Position numbers and translations under genes: made by a program. A model generated the notes under the pieces. That model was not told where the DNA came from. It ran no database searches and saw nothing but the letters and a program-made list of their open reading frames with translations. Of a stretch of DNA of 64,000 nt, positions 63,904 through 64,000 are shown piece by piece. Where the stretch lies: assembly GCA_031275285.1 (NCBI GenBank), contig JAISOY010000041.1, forward strand, positions 1-64,000, given 5' to 3'. This DNA is from Bacteroidales bacterium. GTDB lineage: Bacteria; Bacteroidota; Bacteroidia; Bacteroidales; UBA4181. Every line of letters starts with the position of its first letter. The stretch's first letter is position 1.

Positions 63904-64000
63904 ATGCCAAGAGTTTTTACCCCTGTAGATATAGACCAGGAAGAAAAAGAATTAAGAAAAGACTATTTTGATCGTCATACCCCTCATATAATTTGTCAGG
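63904..64000 (+). CDS. Unrecognised gene, N-terminal fragment
   Basis: The first 32 codons of a gene that continues beyond the window, starting MPRVFTPVDIDQEEKELRKD and rich in charged residues, with no signal peptide. I do not recognise the family. An 18-bp palindrome lies directly upstream. Confidence 0.6.
   Translation, partial: MPRVFTPVDIDQEEKELRKDYFDRHTPHIICQ

Overview
The window comes from a member of the Bacteroidetes, most likely order Bacteroidales; the family cannot be fixed from sequence alone. The signs are moderately AT-rich DNA, a type IX secretion (T9SS) sorting domain on a 1,691-residue surface protein, lipoproteins and OprO/OprP-like porins, 6-bladed beta-propeller proteins, a TPR-transmembrane-HTH regulator, carboxynorspermidine dehydrogenase, a DUF3822 gene next to rsmD, and many promoters of the Bacteroidetes type (TTG, 19-20 nt, TAnnTTTG). 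It is chromosomal. I saw no insertion sequence, prophage, integrase or CRISPR array.

Layout. 1-4 kb: the end of a GH88 gene, then a corrinoid-type methyltransferase pair (URO-D/MtaA-like plus a MetH-activation-like protein), then carboxynorspermidine dehydrogenase with a GntR/UTRA regulator. 4-7.2 kb: a membrane protein, a winged-helix regulator, CreD and another membrane protein; two promoters here share a 17-bp near-palindrome. 7.2-11.5 kb: a TPR/HTH membrane regulator and two 6-bladed propeller proteins. 11.6-16.7 kb (minus): a giant beta-helix protein that seems to carry a nested insertion. 16.9-24.9 kb: Ohr, a CPA1 Na+/H+ antiporter, the AspT-aspartate 4-decarboxylase proton-motive module, a porin and a CDF metal transporter. 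25-33 kb: a lipoprotein, a YhhN protein, rsmD-DUF3822-pilin-like, a RecD-like helicase and AsmA. 33.6-39 kb: a porin, DoxX, and an ABC exporter cassette with a NEW3 protein whose three genes all have strong Shine-Dalgarno sequences.

39-50 kb: a DUF721 gene, clpB, a sulfatase, a Tat-signalled Gfo/Idh/MocA oxidoreductase, metY, and a pentapeptide-like lipoprotein with a papain-like lipoprotein peptidase. 50-57 kb: an RsiV-like lipoprotein, YqhD-type alcohol dehydrogenase, a cyclophilin lipoprotein, a possible Ntox23-like secreted protein coupled to a lipoprotein, and pyrE and a NUDIX gene whose start codons overlap head to head. 57-64 kb: cysK, a second AspT-family transporter, ychF, an M48-like protein that has lost most of its metal site, a nucleotidyltransferase, an initiator tRNA-Met, and the start of an unrecognised gene.

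Functional themes are aspartate-driven proton-motive force (AspT and AspD, perhaps fed by the neighbouring porin), sulfur amino acid synthesis (cysK, metY), glycan and sulfate ester breakdown (GH88, sulfatase, beta-helix protein, Gfo/Idh/MocA) and envelope maintenance (CreD, AsmA, porins, exporter). The least explained features are the nested 1,691-residue protein, the shared operator of the CreD cluster, the SD-led exporter cassette, the catalytically degenerate M48 protein, the possible toxin-like pair with a palindrome against its start codon, and two orphan perfect inverted repeats.
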